DNA of 23,996 nucleotides from Propionibacteriaceae bacterium (GCA_030538175.1 JAUNUL010000002.1:1-23996), one strand, 5' to 3'. Shown: positions 1 through 7,156, numbered from the stretch's first letter. The notes: generated by a model not told the origin, from the sequence alone. Made by a program: numbers and translations.

Positions 1-507
1 GCGATTGGTGACATGGGGCGGATGGCGATTGTCGCCGCTCCGTCGGGTGCGGCCTTCGGGTTGTGGGAGGGCGGCACGTTCGACGGGCTGGATCCCCAGG
101 GGCCGGCGGGGACGTCGACGTGGTTCGAGTCGCTGACCAAGGACTTCGATGCCGACGCGGCCTTCTATGCGGCGGTGTTCGGCTGGGAGAACGCCGCGAT
201 GGGCCCTGAGGGTGACGTCCCCGAGGGGGCGGATGAGACGCCCGACAACATGGGCCGCTATGTCACGAACTTCGCAGGCGAGGCCGCGACCGCTGGTCTG
301 TGCGAGGCCAACGCCTGGCTGCCCGAAGACGTGCCGTCGTTCTGGCGGGTGTATTTCTCGGTCGAAGACGCGGACGCCACCGTGGCCAAGATCCAGGAGC
401 TGGGCGGCAAGCTGATGGATGGTCCGATCGACACCCCGTTCGGCCGCGTCGCCACCGTCGCCGATTCGCTGGGCGGTTCGTTCCAGATCGTCGCGTCCCC
501 GCGGTGA
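1..507 (+). CDS. VOC (glyoxalase-fold) family protein, 5' end cut off by window
   Basis: This is the 3' part of a vicinal-oxygen-chelate family gene. The reading frame is open to base 1 and reads Ala-Ile-Gly-Asp before the first Met. The phrase GRMAIVAAPSGAAFGLW is the typical end of a first VOC domain, so the Met at base 13 is internal and the start lies outside the window. A second VOC domain follows from TSTWFESLTKD, with DADAAFYAAVFGW (the usual helix after the first strand) and ending FGRVATVADSLGGSFQIV. Two-domain proteins of this type are common in actinobacteria and are usually annotated as glyoxalase or bleomycin-resistance-like. The substrate cannot be told from sequence. The gene converges on the broken amidohydrolase gene with 27 bases between the two stop codons. 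Confidence 0.85.
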   Translation, partial: AIGDMGRMAIVAAPSGAAFGLWEGGTFDGLDPQGPAGTSTWFESLTKDFDADAAFYAAVFGWENAAMGPEGDVPEGADETPDNMGRYVTNFAGEAATAGLCEANAWLPEDVPSFWRVYFSVEDADATVAKIQELGGKLMDGPIDTPFGRVATVADSLGGSFQIVASPR

Positions 508-534
508 TCCCCCGCGCCTGAGCCCAGTCGAGGC

Positions 535-1802
535 TCAGTCCTCGGTGCCCAGCCAGGCGAGCGCCGCGACGACCATGGCTTCGACGCCGGTGTCCAGGGC
601 GTCGAGCAGTGGCGCGAAATGGGGAGAGTGGCAGTCGGGGAACGCTGATCCGGCCGTGCCGGCTGCCTCTGCTTCGCGCCAGCCCTCGGGGTCGTGGGCG
701 CCGAATCCCCAATAGCAATAGGGGGTGCCGACAGGTCGGGGATGATCCCGAAGTCCTCGCTGCCGCCCTCGGCTGCCTTGGGGCGCACGTGGTCGGCGCC
801 GAAGTGGCTCGTGAACACCTCCCGGATCCGTGCGGTGACAGCCTCGTCGTTGTCCGTGACCGGGAGGCGGCTGAAGAAGCGGATGTCCGGCTCGGGTGCG
901 CCCGACGCCAGCGCCTCGGCCATGACCACCCGCTGGATCGCCGCGAGGATTCGTTCGCGGACTCGTTCGTCATAAGTACGCACCGTCAGCTCGAGTTCGG
1001 CCGCATCGGGAATGATGTTGTTCTTGGTGCCCGCGACCATCCGGCCGACCGTGATGACCGCCACGGAGTTCGGGTCGACCTCACGAGAGACGATCGTCTG
1101 CAGCCGCAGCACGATGGCGGCGGTCAGTACGACGGGATCGACGGTTTCATGTGGTGCGGAGCCATGCCCACCCTTGCCGTGCACGGTGATCGCGATGTCG
1201 TCGCACCCCGCCATGACCGCGCCCGGACTGACCATCACAGTGCCGGCGGCGCCAGGCAGGACGTGTTGGGCGAAGGCGACATCGGGCTTGGGGATGCGGT
1301 CCGCGAGGTTGTCGTCGGCCATGGTCTGGGCCCCGTCGAACGCTTCTTCGGCCGGCTGGAAGAGCGCGATGAGTGTGCCGGACCAGAGGTCACGCTTGGC
1401 TGCCAGGAGTCGGTACGCCGCCAGCTGGCAGGTGATGTGCGTGTCGTGGCCGCAGGCGTGCATGACGGGGACGGTGCTCCCATCGGGGGACGTTCCGGTC
1501 GCGGTGCTGGCGTACGCCAACCCCGTCGCCTCCCGGACGGGTAACGCATCCATATCCGCGCGAATCAACACGCACGGACCATCGCCGTTGCGCAGGACAG
1601 CAGTGACGCCGGTGTTGCCGATCCCCGTGGTGATGTCTGCATCCTCCGCGCCCGGGGTCGCCCGCAGTTCCGCCACGATGCGGTCGGCGGTCGCGTGCTC
1701 CGCCATCGACAGCTCCGGGTGCGCGTGGAGGTGTCGATAGAGGTCCTGGAACCAGGGCCTGATCTCGGCCAGCCCGGAGAGCACGTTCGTCACAGCAGTC
1801 AT
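535..1802 (-). pseudogene. M20 family amidohydrolase (metallopeptidase-fold), frameshifted
   Basis: This is an M20/AmhX-like metal-dependent amidohydrolase that would cleave an N-acyl or peptide amide bond. Visible motifs from the ATG at 1802 are the metal-binding MHACGHDTHI, ADMDALPV, FQPAEE, AQHVLPG and the dimerisation-domain motif HGKGGHGSAPHETVDP. The frame is intact as far as SEDFGIIPDLS. It then shifts near 727-730: the expected C-terminus (TPYCYWGFGAHDPEGW to AALAWLGTED, stop at 535-537) continues in another frame. Adding one G to the minus-strand tcggc would restore a protein of about 422 residues, the normal family length. Unrepaired, the frame runs on antisense into the VOC gene and gives a meaningless tail. 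It is either a real single-base deletion or a sequencing error. The start overlaps the antiporter stop (ATGA), so the two were probably co-expressed. Confidence 0.85.
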
Positions 1803-2971
1803 GCCTGAAGCGTGCCAGACTTCGCTTGCTCGCCGTCCTCCTTCTCTTGGGCCAACTTCGCGAGCCGACCGCTGAGGACGGTCGTGACCGCGATCGTCAC
1901 CAGTGCCCCCAGCAGGAAGGCCGTCCCTTCACCCGGCTGCAGTACGCCGAGTTGACCCCCCAGGGCTGCAGCCGCAACGGGTACGCCCAACTGGCTCGCC
2001 GTCGCGGCCGCGACGGGGAACGGCTGGCGGGTCACAACCATCACCGAGTGGACCAGGACCGCAGCCACGCCCAGAACGAACCCCAGGCCGATGGCAGCGG
2101 GGTGCTCGACGAGCTCGCGCAGGTCCAGGGAGGCGCCCAGCCAGATGAAGAAGATGGGACCGAACAGACCTTCGGTGAGTGCGAATATCTGCTTCGTCAC
2201 CCGCTTTGGCTCACCCCAGGCGGCCACCGCGAGGCCGGTGGCGAATCCTGCGAGCATCACCGACGCGTGAAGGGCCACCGCCAGGGCGGCGATCCCGAAC
2301 AGTGCGACCAGCAGCGTCCGCAGCTCCAGCGCCAAGGCCCGGTCCTCCGACACTTTGTGCACTCGGACCCGTCGTCCCGAGGACTCCAGCCACTGCAGGA
2401 GAACGAACAGCAGGGCTGCCGCCACCGCGACCGCAACTGTGCCCAGCGCGACCCGAGGAGCATTGGCGGGGTCGAGCACGAGCGGCAGGGCGATGATGCA
2501 GACAGCGTCCGCGATCGCGATCTGGGGCAGCATCTCCACGATGGGTCGCGCGGTCATCGGGTGCTCGGTCAGGATCGGCATGACGATCGCGGCGGACGAG
2601 GACGCGAGCACCACCGCATAGAGAGCGGCGTGCCCGGTGTCGAAGACGCAGGCGATGAGACAGCCGGCACCTACGGCCAGAGCTCCCACGGCCACAGCCC
2701 GCAGTGCACCACGAGCCAAACCCGAGCGCAGGGCGGTATTGCGCACCGGCACGTGAGTTCCGGCCGCGAACATCACCAACGCGAATCCGACCTCGGCCAA
2801 GAAGGTGAAGGTGTGCTCGCTGGCGTCCAACCAGCCGAGCAGGGATGTGCCGAGGACCAAGCCGACCGCCAGCTCGCCGATGATCACCGGCAGGCCTATC
2901 CGCCGCGGCAGCGCGAGCACCGGCCCTGCCAGCGTGACGAGACAGATGAGCGTGAGGGTCGCGAAGGTCAC
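1799..2971 (-). CDS. CPA2-type cation/proton antiporter (Kef/NapA-like membrane protein)
   Basis: This is a polytopic membrane protein of about 390 residues, very rich in Ala, Leu and Val, with roughly 11-13 hydrophobic segments. The N-terminus reads LALPRRIGLPVIIGELAVGLVLG, the usual first helix pair of CPA2 sodium/proton exchangers. LAEVGFALVMFAAG and the central LPQIAIADAVCIIALPL match the family core, where unwound helices carry acidic ion-binding residues. No C-terminal TrkA-N domain is present. I chose GTG at 2971 because an AGAGG Shine-Dalgarno sequence lies about 8 bases upstream and the protein then starts directly in the first membrane segment. An upstream in-frame ATG at 3046 would add about 25 non-hydrophobic residues. 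The gene is coupled to the downstream amidohydrolase by an ATGA overlap. The transported ion is unknown. Confidence 0.8.
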   Translation of the reverse strand: MTFATLTLICLVTLAGPVLALPRRIGLPVIIGELAVGLVLGTSLLGWLDASEHTFTFLAEVGFALVMFAAGTHVPVRNTALRSGLARGALRAVAVGALAVGAGCLIACVFDTGHAALYAVVLASSSAAIVMPILTEHPMTARPIVEMLPQIAIADAVCIIALPLVLDPANAPRVALGTVAVAVAAALLFVLLQWLESSGRRVRVHKVSEDRALALELRTLLVALFGIAALAVALHASVMLAGFATGLAVAAWGEPKRVTKQIFALTEGLFGPIFFIWLGASLDLRELVEHPAAIGLGFVLGVAAVLVHSVMVVTRQPFPVAAATASQLGVPVAAAALGGQLGVLQPGEGTAFLLGALVTIAVTTVLSGRLAKLAQEKEDGEQAKSGTLQA

Positions 2972-3097
2972 CGCATCCACCTCTTCCGGGAGTGTGGTCC
3001 GAGGATTTCGGATGCTATCGACCGGCCACACACCGCTCATCAGCACCAGTCATGACGGCCGCGCGACACGCCGGAGACTCGAGGCAAATCACACCGT

Positions 3098-3113
3098 TGT
3101 GTTTCACGTGAAA
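3098..3113. promoter_or_regulatory. parS: parS centromere site (ParB binding)
   Basis: The sequence TGTTTCACGTGAAACG contains the perfect 14-bp palindrome GTTTCACGTGAAAC, the core of the widely conserved bacterial parS site. It differs from the TGTTTCACGTGAAACA consensus only at the last base. ParB loads at such sites to form the origin-proximal partition complex that ParA segregates. Its place between divergent genes and near gyrB-gyrA fits the usual clustering of parS sites close to oriC. Confidence 0.88.
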
Positions 3114-3188
3114 CGGACAGTCCTTGCCTAGCCGCCCGTCACCCAGCAGGTCACCTACGCTGACGACATGCCTCCAGCCCATGAGACG

Positions 3189-3197
3189 TTATCCACA
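3189..3197 (+). promoter_or_regulatory. DnaA box (isolated, consensus)
   Basis: TTATCCACA is an exact match to the canonical high-affinity DnaA box. It lies 75 bases from the parS site in GC-rich DNA, where such a 9-mer is rarely expected by chance. I found no cluster of further boxes nearby, so this is not oriC itself. It could titrate DnaA or regulate the downstream gene. Confidence 0.5.
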
Positions 3198-3282
3198 GGT
3201 AAGGTTCCGAGGGTCGTCACGAAAGAGTCACCTACGGCCGTGCCTCACCCACTCGACAACAGCCCGTCCATAGGGTCCGGTC

Positions 3283-3822
3283 ATGAGCCAGATTCCGCAG
3301 GAGCCCCAGCCCAAAGGTAAGCAGCCGGCCACCCAGCGGCGGTGGCTGTGGGTCCTCGTCGTCATCGTTGTGATCTTCCTCCTGAGCCAATGCATGGGGG
3401 GCGGTGATGAGAAGCCGGCCACGACGCCAGCGCCCGCCCCAGCGCCGACCACGACAAAGGCGCCACCCACGCAGCCGCCGACGACGACAGAGCCGCCCAA
3501 GGGCACCGCACCCACCGGGGACGAGGTGGGCGCATATGTCGCCAAGAAGTTCGGTGGAGACACCCCTGATGCGGCCTGTCTCGCAGGTACATCCTGGCTC
3601 TGCAACATCGAGAGGGTGGAAGTTCACAACGACAGCCAGTTACAGATTCACCTGAGCAAGGCAGAGATCGACCCGGATCGCATCGCCCGGAACTGGTACA
3701 TCAACCTCGAACCGACGCTGATGACCTCGTCCAAGGACTCCCCGATGCCCAAGATCTCCTACGTTCAGGTCACCTCGAACGCCGCTGACACCGGCAGCTT
3801 CATGAAGGGCCGCGACCAGTAG
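3283..3822 (+). CDS. Membrane-anchored extracytoplasmic protein with Thr/Pro-rich linker
   Basis: I do not recognise the family of this 179-residue protein. It has a short Gln/Pro/Lys-rich cytoplasmic tail, one strong membrane segment at about residues 20-37 (WLWVLVVIVVIFLL), a low-complexity Ala/Pro/Thr linker at about 42-75 rich in TTT and PP steps, and a folded C-terminal domain of about 100 residues. That domain holds two Cys that could form a disulphide (AACLAGTSWLCN) and ends SFMKGRDQ. Positive residues before the membrane segment predict the C-terminal domain outside the cell. The start ATG at 3283 gives the natural signal-anchor layout, although the Shine-Dalgarno sequence is weak. 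It looks like a cell-envelope protein; no function can be assigned. Confidence 0.75.
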   Translation: MSQIPQEPQPKGKQPATQRRWLWVLVVIVVIFLLSQCMGGGDEKPATTPAPAPAPTTTKAPPTQPPTTTEPPKGTAPTGDEVGAYVAKKFGGDTPDAACLAGTSWLCNIERVEVHNDSQLQIHLSKAEIDPDRIARNWYINLEPTLMTSSKDSPMPKISYVQVTSNAADTGSFMKGRDQ

Positions 3823-4447
3823 GCCACTCTCACTCCTGGGCCTAGGCTCACGCCCGCCCACAGGCCTCACATCGGGCGGAGGCCGCGGCGGGGGCCGCTT
3901 GGCAGAGCGGATCAACTCCTGCCAGGCGGCGCCCTCCAGCCACTCGTTATCCGGCTTCTTCAGAGCCGCCAAGAACGCCGTGAGCCACTGGGCAGACCCC
4001 TGTCGGGGTCACGGTCCGAGGCGGGGCAGACCGGTCATGGATTGGATCAGGGATCGCTTCATTGGCCCTCCCCACCACCTCCCCTTTCCACCGCCCGGTA
4101 GCGCACCCCAGCACACCGCCTCGCCCAGCCACCGGACCGCAGAGCGCAGGCCCAATGAGTCTTCGGGTCTTGCCGATGAGGAGTTTTCAAGTCCGTTCGG
4201 TCGTGGCTTGGCGCTTGCGGCGTTCGGTGACGTCTCCTGTGATTTCGTGAATTGCCAACGGTGGTGCGTTGTAGACCCAGGTCAGGGATACAAGTTTTAT
4301 GGCGGCGTTCAGTACCTTGGACCCATAATCGCGCTGGCTTCGCGGCCTGTGTCCCGCGGTCACCGTTGGCGCGCCGCCCAGAGCCGCTTTTGGCTCAGGG
4401 TGCCTTCGGGTTCCTTGTTGCACGTGGGGTTGCACGCTGGGGAATTG
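3823..4447. other. Gene-poor host DNA, possible decayed gene fragment
   Basis: There is no convincing gene between the membrane-anchored protein and the element. Open frames on both strands have improbable composition (Arg/Pro/Ser shadows) and no good ribosome sites. On the minus strand near 3890-3980 the translation QWLTAFLAALKKPDNEWLEG continues as AAWQELIRSAKRP and looks like real protein sequence, but it has no start and dissolves into low complexity. It may be the tail of a lost gene. A GACCCC-TGTC-GGGGTC hairpin lies at 3995-4010 without a T-tract. Confidence 0.45.
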
Positions 4448-4491
4448 CGAATGGCCCCTGACTGGTGTTTCACCTAGTCAAGGGCCATTCG
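4448..4491. terminator. Long hairpin, probably the original tRNA-Ile terminator
   Basis: Stem CGAATGGCCC (4448-4457) pairs with GGGCCATTCG (4482-4491). After a C/A mismatch, TGACT pairs with AGTCA, and GGTG with CACC across a TTT loop with one bulged base. No strong T-tract follows on either strand. It ends five bases before the left repeat, exactly where the minus-strand tRNA-Ile transcript would have ended before the element inserted. It is now about 10 kb from the intact tRNA. Confidence 0.65.
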
Positions 4492-4495
4492 ATGG

Positions 4496-4520
4496 TGGTG
4501 CGCCTAACTGGACTTGAACC
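4496..4520. repeat. attL: Left attachment site repeat (tRNA 3'-end copy)
   Basis: This 25-bp direct repeat is identical to 14499-14523 and diverges on both sides (G versus T before it, C versus A after it). Read on the minus strand it starts GGTTCAAGTCC and ends GGCGCACCA, that is, the tRNA T-loop, acceptor 3' strand and CCA. The strand exchange must have occurred within it. Confidence 0.9.
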
Positions 4521-4644
4521 CGCTAGTCGCGGACGACGCCCCCGGCTCGCCAACCCTCGTTCTACTAGGCGATTCGCGTTCTCACTAGGTGTAACGCTGC
4601 GCTTCTTGCGCCAGCCGGGTTAGCGCTTATCGGGCTCAACGGGC

Positions 4645-4650
4645 TAAACT
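4645..4650 (+). promoter_or_regulatory. Possible -10 element for the rightward arm
   Basis: TAAACT fits the actinobacterial TANNNT -10 pattern and sits upstream of the first rightward gene, just before the CGCCTCC repeats. I see no clear -35 at the right distance. It is a weak suggestion. Confidence 0.25.
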
Positions 4651-4661
4651 TGCCTCAGAAA

Positions 4662-4690
4662 CGCCTCCAATACGCCTCCGCTCCGCCTCC
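4662..4690. repeat. Left arm repeats: three CGCCTCC units at 11-bp period
   Basis: CGCCTCC occurs at 4662-4668, 4673-4679 and 4684-4690, each 11 bp apart and in the same orientation. The first is preceded by GAAA, as in the copy at the right end of the element. Pairs of short direct repeats at about one helical turn, beside each att core, are how arm-type binding sites of tyrosine integrases usually look. Confidence 0.6.
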
Positions 4691-4716
4691 GCTGGAGCCC
4701 TCGCCTGGGAGTCCTC

Positions 4717-4950
4717 ATGAACGTCCGTCAGCTCATCGCCCTGTTGGAAGATGCCCCGCCCACCGCCGAGGTTCGTCTCGCGGTCCAGCCGGAGTGGCCC
4801 TTGGCATGCAACGTCCGGGGCGTGGCCTACGCCGACGACCTCGCAGACGAGGAAGATCTCGCGGACTATCGCTACGTCTACATCGTCGAGGGCGGCTCGG
4901 CAGGCGACGGGTACGCCCCGCGCGCAGCCTTCGACGTGGCGGTCTCCTAG
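4717..4950 (+). CDS. Small acidic protein of unknown function
   Basis: This 77-residue protein starts MNVRQLIALLEDAPPTAEVRL. A GGGAG Shine-Dalgarno sequence lies about five bases before the ATG at 4717. The pattern of an N-terminal helix (RQLIALLEDAPPTAEV), then strands and a Tyr-rich middle (DYRYVYIVEG), is common among small proteins of actinobacterial phages and integrative elements. I know no function for them. It is followed after 17 bases by another small gene in the same direction, and the two are likely transcribed together towards the integrase. Confidence 0.7.
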   Translation: MNVRQLIALLEDAPPTAEVRLAVQPEWPLACNVRGVAYADDLADEEDLADYRYVYIVEGGSAGDGYAPRAAFDVAVS

Positions 4951-4967
4951 GACCCAAGGAGGGCAAC

Positions 4968-5150
4968 ATGCTCAGCAACACCAAGCTCCGCAAGCTCGCA
5001 GCCGCTGTCCGGCGCCAGCACCCCGAGGGGCGCACCTTCACCAAGAAGGAGGCCCGGGACGCGGTGGTGCACTATCGCCTGTATCGCTACGAGGGTGCCT
5101 TCCTGCGGGAGGACTCGTGGCGCGCGGTCGAGGACCTGCTGGCCTCTTGA
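4968..5150 (+). CDS. Small basic protein of unknown function (60 aa)
   Basis: The ATG at 4968 follows a strong AAGGAGG Shine-Dalgarno sequence by four to five bases, which fixes the start. An open frame extends further upstream only because it overlaps the previous gene. The product starts MLSNTKLRKLAAAVRRQHPE and ends SWRAVEDLLAS. It is lysine/arginine-rich at the N-terminus and predicted mostly helical. It could bind nucleic acid, but there is no recognisable motif. Its neighbours are the small acidic protein gene and, after a 138-base spacer, the integrase. Confidence 0.7.
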   Translation: MLSNTKLRKLAAAVRRQHPEGRTFTKKEARDAVVHYRLYRYEGAFLREDSWRAVEDLLAS

Positions 5151-5190
5151 CCACAGAACACCGAGCAGCAGTCCTTCTGGTCGGGGTTCT

Positions 5191-5244
5191 AGGACACAGC
5201 AGCCCGCTCCGGCCCCAACCCCTCACCCTGGACGGCTGTGTCCT
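5191..5244. repeat. 10-bp inverted repeat upstream of the integrase
   Basis: AGGACACAGC (5191-5200) and GCTGTGTCCT (5235-5244) are perfect inverted copies separated by 34 bases. They lie in the leader between the 60-aa gene and the integrase ATG at 5289. They could form an RNA stem that attenuates integrase expression, or be an operator pair. No T-tract follows. Confidence 0.5.
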
Positions 5245-5288
5245 CCTGCACCCGATAGCGCCCCCCCTCTGCGAAAGGTCCTCCAGCC

Positions 5289-6515
5289 ATGGCCCGCACT
5301 CCGAAACGCCGCTCCCGGCTCGGCAGCATCTACCCCCAGCGCGACCACTTCCGTGCCCGGTATACCTACCAAGGCCGCAACCACACCCCCGGCCATACCT
5401 TCAGCACGTTCGCGTTGGCGGATCAGTGGCTGGCAGCGGAGCAGCTGCTCATCGACCGCGACCTCTGGACACCCCCCGCCGACCGTCGGGCCGCTGCGGA
5501 GCGGGAGTCCGTCGTGGATAGCCTCACGTTTGGGGAATACTCCGCCCGCTGGATCGACGAGCGGCAGGTGCGGGGGCGACCCCTCAAGGAGCGGACCGCA
5601 GCCGGGTACCGGGACCTCCGGACGCGTTATTTGGCGCGATTCCTGGACACGCCAATAACGGCTATCACCCGCGCGGACGTTGCGGCCTGGTATCACGACC
5701 TGGACCCCACCAAGACGACGGCTCGGGCGCACGCGTACAGCCTCTTCCGGTCCATCATGGCGAGTGCCGTGGACGACGGCCTCCAGCCGACCAACCCGGT
5801 GCATATCCGGGGCGCTGGTGGGAAAACCCACAAGCCCGACGTAGAGCTGTTCACCGCGCAGCAGGTGCAGCAGCTCGCGGATCTCATGCCCGCGCGTCAC
5901 CGGCTGGCGGTTCTGCTGGCGGCATGGTGCGGGCTCCGGTTCGGGGAGATTGCAGCGCTCCGGCGTTCCGACCTCACCCTGCCGAAGGGCGACGCTACGG
6001 CGGGGGCGATTCTGCATGTTCGGCGGGGGATCGTGCGGGCGGAGGGCAAGCAGCACGTCACGACGCCCAAGTCGGTGGCGGGCGAGCGCACCGTGGTTAT
6101 TCCGCCGCATATCGTGCCGGACGTCCGGACGCATCTAGTCGACCATGCTCAGTGGGGTAAGGACGGGCTCGTGTTCCCGCCGACGCACAAGGGCACGGAT
6201 TACCTGACGCCGGGGCAGCTCTACGGCACCCCGCCCAAGAACGACCCTAAGACCGGTAAGTACCGCACCGGCACTGGTTACTACGGGGCTCGGGCCAAGC
6301 TCGGACGGCCCGACCTCAGCTTCCATAAGCTGCGGCACTTCGCCGCGACGAACTACGCCGTGGCCGGGGCCACCACGAAGGAGCTCATGGACCTGATGGG
6401 CCACGCCGACCCCGGCATCGCGATGCGCTATCAGCACGCCGCCCAGTCCAGAGCAACGGAACTGGCCGCGCGGGTGTCGGCGCTGGCCGGCATGGACGAG
6501 GACTCGGGGAGCTAA
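5289..6515 (+). CDS. int: Tyrosine site-specific integrase
   Basis: This 408-residue phage-type tyrosine recombinase cuts and rejoins DNA at the tRNA-Ile attachment site. The N-terminus (GSIYPQRDHFRARYTYQGRN to FSTFALADQWL) resembles the small arm-binding domain of phage integrases. A SAM-like core-binding domain follows from about residue 84 (LTFGEYSARWIDERQV). The catalytic domain shows Arg217 in CGLRFGEIAALRRSDL, a Lys in TTPKS, His346-x-x-Arg349 in SFHKLRHF, His372 in LMGHADPGIAMRY and the nucleophile Tyr381. All catalytic residues are present, so it is probably active. The start ATG at 5289 has an AAAGG ribosome site about 10 bases upstream. Its position near one att repeat, facing into the element, is usual for integrated elements. 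Confidence 0.95.
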   Translation: MARTPKRRSRLGSIYPQRDHFRARYTYQGRNHTPGHTFSTFALADQWLAAEQLLIDRDLWTPPADRRAAAERESVVDSLTFGEYSARWIDERQVRGRPLKERTAAGYRDLRTRYLARFLDTPITAITRADVAAWYHDLDPTKTTARAHAYSLFRSIMASAVDDGLQPTNPVHIRGAGGKTHKPDVELFTAQQVQQLADLMPARHRLAVLLAAWCGLRFGEIAALRRSDLTLPKGDATAGAILHVRRGIVRAEGKQHVTTPKSVAGERTVVIPPHIVPDVRTHLVDHAQWGKDGLVFPPTHKGTDYLTPGQLYGTPPKNDPKTGKYRTGTGYYGARAKLGRPDLSFHKLRHFAATNYAVAGATTKELMDLMGHADPGIAMRYQHAAQSRATELAARVSALAGMDEDSGS

Positions 6516-6575
6516 CCCGAGCCCCCGCCCTGCTGTGTCCGCAGCGGGACGCTCAGGTGTGGTCTAATCGGGTGC

Positions 6576-7067
6576 GTGGACGACGAGCTGATGTACGTGG
6601 ACGACGAGCGCTGGCGGGTTGCCTACCACGAAGCCGGGCACGCGATCGCTGCCGCGCTCTGCGGGGTCCAGTGGACGGAGGCCCGAGCCAACCCGAACCC
6701 CGACAACACCTTCCGGACGGCGGGCCTCTACCCGGACCACTACACGCCGGAGGATATCGGCCGGGCTAGCCTCGCTGGCTGGGTCGAGGGCGAAACGATC
6801 GAGGAGGCCGCTTCGGAAGCCTTCGTCGCTTGGGCGGGCCAGTACGCCGAGACGCGCAGCGGCTATGCGGAGTCCCTAGCCCGAACCGAAGCGGGCGCGG
6901 AGTCGGACTGGGGGAAGGTCTGGACCTACTGGAACGACCCCGCCCACACCCCGCACCAGACCGAGGACGACTGGGAAGCCGCGCTGGACGCCGCTTGGCC
7001 CCATGTCGAGGCGATGGCTCGCGAGCTCGCCGTGCACGGCATAGCGCGGGTTCCTACCAGCGAGTAA
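6576..7067 (+). CDS. HEAGH zinc-metallopeptidase-like protein (FtsH/M41-like motif, no AAA domain)
   Basis: This is a 163-residue protein with YHEAGHAIAAALCG at about residues 17-30. His18-Glu19-x-x-His22 is the HExxH zinc site, and the surrounding sequence is close to the FtsH peptidase (M41) motif VAYHEAGHA. There is no AAA+ ATPase and no membrane segment. A later SLAGWVEGE resembles the alanine/glycine-rich helix after the M41 site, but the protein is much shorter than an M41 domain and I cannot identify the third zinc ligand. I took the GTG at 6576; ATG at 6591 is also possible. No Shine-Dalgarno sequence is visible, and TCTAAT at 6563-6568 sits where a -10 would give a leaderless transcript from 6576. 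It ends just before the shared terminator. Its substrate is unknown. Confidence 0.7.
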   Translation: MDDELMYVDDERWRVAYHEAGHAIAAALCGVQWTEARANPNPDNTFRTAGLYPDHYTPEDIGRASLAGWVEGETIEEAASEAFVAWAGQYAETRSGYAESLARTEAGAESDWGKVWTYWNDPAHTPHQTEDDWEAALDAAWPHVEAMARELAVHGIARVPTSE

Positions 7068-7110
7068 CATTGGCCTCAGCGGTTTGGCATGCCGTCCTTC
7101 AGTTGGTGGC

Positions 7111-7151
7111 AGAAACCCCCGGCAGCCCTGGATGGGCCACCGGGGGTTTCT
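7111..7151. terminator. Bidirectional terminator between the two arms of the element
   Basis: AGAAACCCCCGG (7111-7122) pairs perfectly with CCGGGGGTTTCT (7140-7151) over a 17-base loop. Followed by TTGTT-like bases on the plus strand and with A-rich bases inside the stem, it can stop transcripts from both sides. It lies between the convergent HEAGH gene (stop 7067) and the leftward operon (stop 7157). Confidence 0.88.
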
Positions 7152-7156
7152 GTTGT

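Larger units (their letters stand above)
2972..3282. other. Divergent intergenic region with parS and a DnaA box
   Basis: This spacer separates the leftward antiporter gene from the rightward membrane-anchored protein gene, so promoters for both must lie in it. I see no coding region that I would defend. It contains the parS-like 16-mer at 3098-3113 and a TTATCCACA 9-mer at 3189-3197, listed separately. I cannot assign clear -10/-35 pairs. Confidence 0.6.

Noticed and set aside
258..534. C-terminal extension of the amidohydrolase frame over the VOC gene
   Set aside because: It is antisense read-through after the frameshift; the true family C-terminus lies in another frame and stops at 535.
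3899..4477. Plus-strand open frame of 192 codons
   Set aside because: No ribosome site, odd composition, and it runs through the terminator hairpin at 4448-4491.
4496..4575. tRNA-like sequence at the left junction: CGCCTA near 4570 could pair with TAGGCG of the repeat, and a T-arm is nearly formed
   Set aside because: No D-arm or anticodon arm can be drawn, and one acceptor and one T-stem pair fail. It is best explained as a chance complement next to the 25-bp att repeat.
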